Origin: Pseudomonas nitroreducens TX1
Lineage (GTDB): Bacteria; Pseudomonadota; Gammaproteobacteria; Pseudomonadales; Pseudomonadaceae
Length of the DNA: 64,000 nt
Direction: 5' to 3'
NCBI RefSeq assembly: GCF_000313755.1
Contig: NZ_AMZB01000088.1
Coordinates: forward strand, 1 to 64,000
The first letter of the stretch is position 1, and each line of letters opens with the position of its first letter. Position numbers and translations under genes: made by a program. The notes under the pieces were generated by a model. It had not been told where the DNA came from. It saw only the letters and a program-made list of their open reading frames with translations, and searched no databases. This document shows, in pieces, positions 60,682 through 64,000 of this stretch.

Positions 60682-63600
60682 ATGCGGCTCAAGTGCATCA
60701 AGCTGGCAGGCTTCAAGTCCTTCGTTGACCCGACGACGGTCAACTTCCCGAGCAACATGGCGGCCGTGGTTGGCCCCAACGGTTGTGGCAAGTCCAACAT
60801 CATCGACGCCGTTCGCTGGGTAATGGGCGAGAGTTCGGCGAAGAACCTCCGCGGCGAGTCGATGACCGACGTCATCTTCAATGGCTCCAACACGCGCAAG
60901 CCCGTGACCCAGGCGTCCATCGAGTTGGTGTTCGACAACTCCGACCAGACCCTGCTGGGCGAATACGCCAGCTACGCCGAGATTTCCATTCGCCGCCGTG
61001 TGACCCGCGACGGCCAGAACACCTATTTCCTCAATGGCACCAAGTGTCGGCGTCGTGACATCACCGACATCTTCCTCGGCACCGGCCTTGGGCCGCGCAG
61101 CTACTCGATCATCGAGCAGGGCATGATCTCCAAGCTGATCGAGGCCAAGCCGGAGGACCTGCGCAATTTCATCGAGGAAGCCGCCGGCATCTCCAAGTAC
61201 AAGGAGCGCCGCCGCGAGACCGAGAACCGCATCCGTCGCACCCAGGAGAACCTCGCGCGCCTGACCGACCTGCGCGAAGAGCTGGAACGCCAGCTTGAAC
61301 GCCTGCACCGCCAGGCCCAGTCGGCGGAGAAGTACCAGGAATTCAAGGCCGAGGAGCGCACCCTCAAGGCCCAGCTCGGTGCCCTGCGCTGGCGCGACCT
61401 GAACGAGCAGGTCGGGCAGAAGGAAAAAGTGATCGGCGACCAGGAAGTGGCCTTCGAGGCCCTGGTTGCCGAGCAACGCAGCGCCGACGCCAGCATCGAG
61501 CGCCTGCGCGATGGCCATCACGAGCTGTCGGAAACCTTCAACCAGGTGCAGGGCCGCTTCTATTCCGTGGGCGGCGACATCGCCCGCGTCGAGCAGAGCA
61601 TCCAGCACGGCCAGCAGCGCCTGCGCCAGTTGCAGGACGACCTGCGCGAGGCCGAGAAGACCCGCCAGGAAACCGAATCCCACCTGGGCCACGACCGTAC
61701 CCTGCTCGCCACCCTGAGCGAGGAGCTGGAGCGCTTGGCCCCCGAGCAGGAAATCAGCGCCGCCGCCGCCGAGGAGGCCAGTGTCGGGCTGGAGGACGCC
61801 GAGCAGCGCATGCACGACTGGCAGCAGCGCTGGGACGCCTTCAACCAGCAGAGCGCCGAGCCGCGCCGCGAGGCGGAAGTGCAGCAGTCGCGCATCCAGC
61901 ACCTGGAACAGAGCCTGGAGCGCCAGGCCGAACGTCAGCGCCGCCTGAACGACGAGCGCGCGCAGCTGGCCGCCGATCCCGAGGACGCCGCGATCCTCGA
62001 GCTGGGCGAGCAGGTCGCCGCCATCGAGCTGCTGCTGGAAGAGTCGCAGATCGAAGAACAGGAACTGGCCGAGCGCCTCGAGCGCGTGCGCCAATCCCTG
62101 CAGGAAAGCACCGCCGCGCAGCATCAGGCGCAAGGCGAGCTGCAGCGATTGAATGGCCGCATTGCCTCGCTGGAGGCGCTGCAGCAGGCCGCGCTCGATC
62201 CGGGCGACGGCACCGCGCAATGGCTGCGTCAGCAAGGGCTGGAACAGCGGCCGTGCCTCGCCGAAGGCCTGCGCGTTCAGCCGGGCTGGGAACTGGCGGT
62301 GGAAACCGTGCTCGGTGCCGACCTGCACGGCGTGCTGCTGGACGATGTGAAAGGATTGCCGTTCGACGCGCTGGAGAAGGGCGAGCTGCGCCTGCTCGAT
62401 CTGGCCGCCGGCGCCGTTTCCCGTCCCGGCAGCCTGCTGGACAAGGTCGAGACGAATGTCGATCTGAGCTATTGGCTGGGCCGCGTGCGCCCGGTCGAAA
62501 CCCTGGAACAGGCCCTGGCCCAGCGTGCTTCGCTGGATGATGGCGAAAGCCTGATCAGCCGCGATGGCTACTGGGTCGGTCGTAATTTCCTGCGCGTGCG
62601 CCGTGGCGAATCCGCCGATGGCGGTGTGCTGGCGCGTGGCCAGGAGCTGGAGCGCCTTTACGCCGAGCGCGAGACGCTGGAGCAGCGCCTTGCCGAAGTC
62701 GACGAGCTTCTGGCGCGCCTGCGCGACGAGCAGCGCCAGGCCGAGGAAGGCCGCGACCAGGTGCGCCGGCGTCTGCAGGACGAAGGCCGCCGCCAGGGCG
62801 AGCTGAAGGCGCAGTTGTCCGCGCAGCAGGCCAAGGTTGAACAGCTGACCCTGCGCCGTCGCCGTCTGGATGAAGAGCTGAGCGAACTGGCCGAACAGCA
62901 CGCCATCGAGCAGGAGCAGTTGGGCGAGGCGCGCCTGGGCCTGCAGGAAGCGCTGGATGCGATGGCCGTGGACACCGAGCGCCGCGAAGCGCTGCTGGCC
63001 GAGCGTGATGGCATGCGCGAGAAGCTCGATCGTATCCGCCAGGAGTCCCGCCAGCACAAGGACCATGCCCATCAACTGGCCGTGCGCGTGGGCTCCCTGC
63101 GCGCCCAGCACGAATCGACCCGACAGGCGCTGGAACGCCTGGATAGCCAGGCGGTGCGCCTGGTCGAGCGTTGCGAGCAGCTCAACCTCAACCTGGAGGA
63201 GGGCGCAGCGCCGCTGGAAGAGCTGCGCATGCGCCTGGAAGAGCTGCTCGACCGGCGCATGGCGGTTGAGGACGAGCTCAAGCATGCCCGCCTGGCGCTG
63301 GAGGATGCCGACCGCCAGCTGCGCGACGCCGAGAAGCGTCGCACCCAGGCCGAGCAGCAGTCGCAACTGCTACGCGGCCAGTTGGAGCAGCAGCGCATGG
63401 AATGGCAGGCCCTGAGCGTGCGGCGCAAGTCGCTGCAGGAGCAGCTCCACGAGGACGGCTACGACCTGCACGGCGTGCTTGGCACCTTGCCTCACGATGC
63501 CGCCGAGAAGGTCTGGGAAACCCGCCTGGAAGAACTGGCCGCGCGCATCGGGCGCCTGGGGCCGATCAACCTCGCAGCCATCGAGGAATACCAGCAGCAA

Positions 63601-64000
63601 TCCGAGCGCAAACGCTACCTGGATGACCAGAACGACGACCTGGTGGAAGCGCTGGATACCCTGGAAAACGTCATCCGCAAGATCGACAAGGAAACCCGCA
63701 ACCGCTTCAAGGAAACCTTCGACCAGATCAATGCTGGCCTTCAGGCATTGTTCCCCAAGGTTTTCGGCGGCGGTCACGCCTATCTGGAACTTACCGGCGA
63801 GGATCTACTCGATACCGGGGTAGCGATCATGGCGAGGCCGCCGGGCAAGAAGAACAGCACCATCCATCTTCTGTCCGGTGGCGAGAAGGCCCTGACGGCT
63901 CTGGCGCTGGTGTTTGCGATCTTCCAGCTGAACCCGGCACCGTTCTGCATGCTCGACGAAGTCGACGCGCCGCTGGACGATGCCAACGTCGGCCGTTATG
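60682..64000 (+). CDS. smc: Chromosome segregation ATPase SMC (3' end beyond window)
   Basis: 1106 codons are visible. The N-terminal head has Walker A GPNGCGKSNIIDAVRWVMGE and IEQGMISKLIEAKPEDLRNFIEEAAGISKYK by parts. Long coiled-coil arms follow, then a hinge around residues 510-620 (IASLEALQQAALDPGDG onward) and the second arm. The C-terminal head runs up to the signature LLSGGEKALTALALV and Walker B FCMLDEVDAPLDDAN, where the window ends. SMC compacts and separates chromosomes. It opens with MRLKCIKLAGFKSFVDPTT. Only the last few dozen residues are missing. Confidence 0.96.
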   Translation, partial: MRLKCIKLAGFKSFVDPTTVNFPSNMAAVVGPNGCGKSNIIDAVRWVMGESSAKNLRGESMTDVIFNGSNTRKPVTQASIELVFDNSDQTLLGEYASYAEISIRRRVTRDGQNTYFLNGTKCRRRDITDIFLGTGLGPRSYSIIEQGMISKLIEAKPEDLRNFIEEAAGISKYKERRRETENRIRRTQENLARLTDLREELERQLERLHRQAQSAEKYQEFKAEERTLKAQLGALRWRDLNEQVGQKEKVIGDQEVAFEALVAEQRSADASIERLRDGHHELSETFNQVQGRFYSVGGDIARVEQSIQHGQQRLRQLQDDLREAEKTRQETESHLGHDRTLLATLSEELERLAPEQEISAAAAEEASVGLEDAEQRMHDWQQRWDAFNQQSAEPRREAEVQQSRIQHLEQSLERQAERQRRLNDERAQLAADPEDAAILELGEQVAAIELLLEESQIEEQELAERLERVRQSLQESTAAQHQAQGELQRLNGRIASLEALQQAALDPGDGTAQWLRQQGLEQRPCLAEGLRVQPGWELAVETVLGADLHGVLLDDVKGLPFDALEKGELRLLDLAAGAVSRPGSLLDKVETNVDLSYWLGRVRPVETLEQALAQRASLDDGESLISRDGYWVGRNFLRVRRGESADGGVLARGQELERLYAERETLEQRLAEVDELLARLRDEQRQAEEGRDQVRRRLQDEGRRQGELKAQLSAQQAKVEQLTLRRRRLDEELSELAEQHAIEQEQLGEARLGLQEALDAMAVDTERREALLAERDGMREKLDRIRQESRQHKDHAHQLAVRVGSLRAQHESTRQALERLDSQAVRLVERCEQLNLNLEEGAAPLEELRMRLEELLDRRMAVEDELKHARLALEDADRQLRDAEKRRTQAEQQSQLLRGQLEQQRMEWQALSVRRKSLQEQLHEDGYDLHGVLGTLPHDAAEKVWETRLEELAARIGRLGPINLAAIEEYQQQSERKRYLDDQNDDLVEALDTLENVIRKIDKETRNRFKETFDQINAGLQALFPKVFGGGHAYLELTGEDLLDTGVAIMARPPGKKNSTIHLLSGGEKALTALALVFAIFQLNPAPFCMLDEVDAPLDDANVGRY

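Noticed and set aside
59974-63366. 1130-codon - strand frame opposite smc
   Set aside because: Leu/Ala/Gln-rich shadow of the SMC coiled coil. The + strand encodes complete SMC head motifs.

Overview
The window reads as chromosome of a gamma-proteobacterium of the Pseudomonas aeruginosa group. The DNA is GC-rich, coding is dense, Shine-Dalgarno sites are mostly canonical, and Pseudomonas-type REP palindromes are present. Many neighbourhoods follow the PAO1 gene order as I remember it. Two blocks stand out: a tRNA-Gly/FadE/CopRS/QueF/MlaA/RssBC/Tal/DusA block (PAO1 about PA2788-PA2819) and a purine-catabolism/XDH/AlkB2/SMC block (PAO1 about PA1513-PA1527). Here they join at about 35.3-35.5 kb, so the order is rearranged relative to PAO1. 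Species-level placement (for example the nitroreducens/citronellolis/knackmussii side of the group) is only a guess.

Layout. 0-1 kb: tandem tRNA-Gly(GCC) genes whose 3' end is an ICEclc-type integration site, followed by a decayed HAD/TerC-like remnant. 1.3-11.8 kb: a complete type I secretion system (ABC protein, adaptor, TolC-like channel), an atypical LuxR-type regulator and a convergent 1505-aa repeat protein that is probably its substrate. 12-19 kb: two small conserved proteins, FadE-type acyl-CoA dehydrogenase, a transglutaminase-like protein, GST and an ABC-2 transporter. 19-24.5 kb: a copper-response locus (CopSR, PtrA-like small protein, cupredoxin, CopA multicopper oxidase, CopB) with good CopR boxes. 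24.9-35.3 kb: QueF, a phosphonatase-like HAD lacking its nucleophile with an HD partner and GntR regulator, MlaA, the RssB/RssC signalling pair, transaldolase, DusA, a lipoprotein and an unusual chemoreceptor.

35.5-58.3 kb is a purine-degradation island: urate permease UacT, urate hydroxylase PuuD, HiuH, UraD, PuuE, AllA, a purine permease, a GntR regulator, guanine deaminase and XdhABC. Together these encode guanine to xanthine to urate to HIU to OHCU to allantoin to allantoate, and ureidoglycolate to glyoxylate. No allantoicase gene is present to bridge allantoate and ureidoglycolate. Five copies of a TTGTRTACAA palindrome sit upstream of the transport, catabolic and gntR genes, which points to one GntR regulon. 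Two accessory blocks interrupt the island: a LuxR-response-regulator/histidine-kinase fusion in which both phosphotransfer residues are replaced, and an EmrAB/OprM-type efflux operon with a LysR gene and a universal stress protein. 58.6-64 kb: alkane monooxygenase AlkB with a divergent GntR gene and a perfect 19-bp palindrome between them, then the start of smc, which runs off the window.
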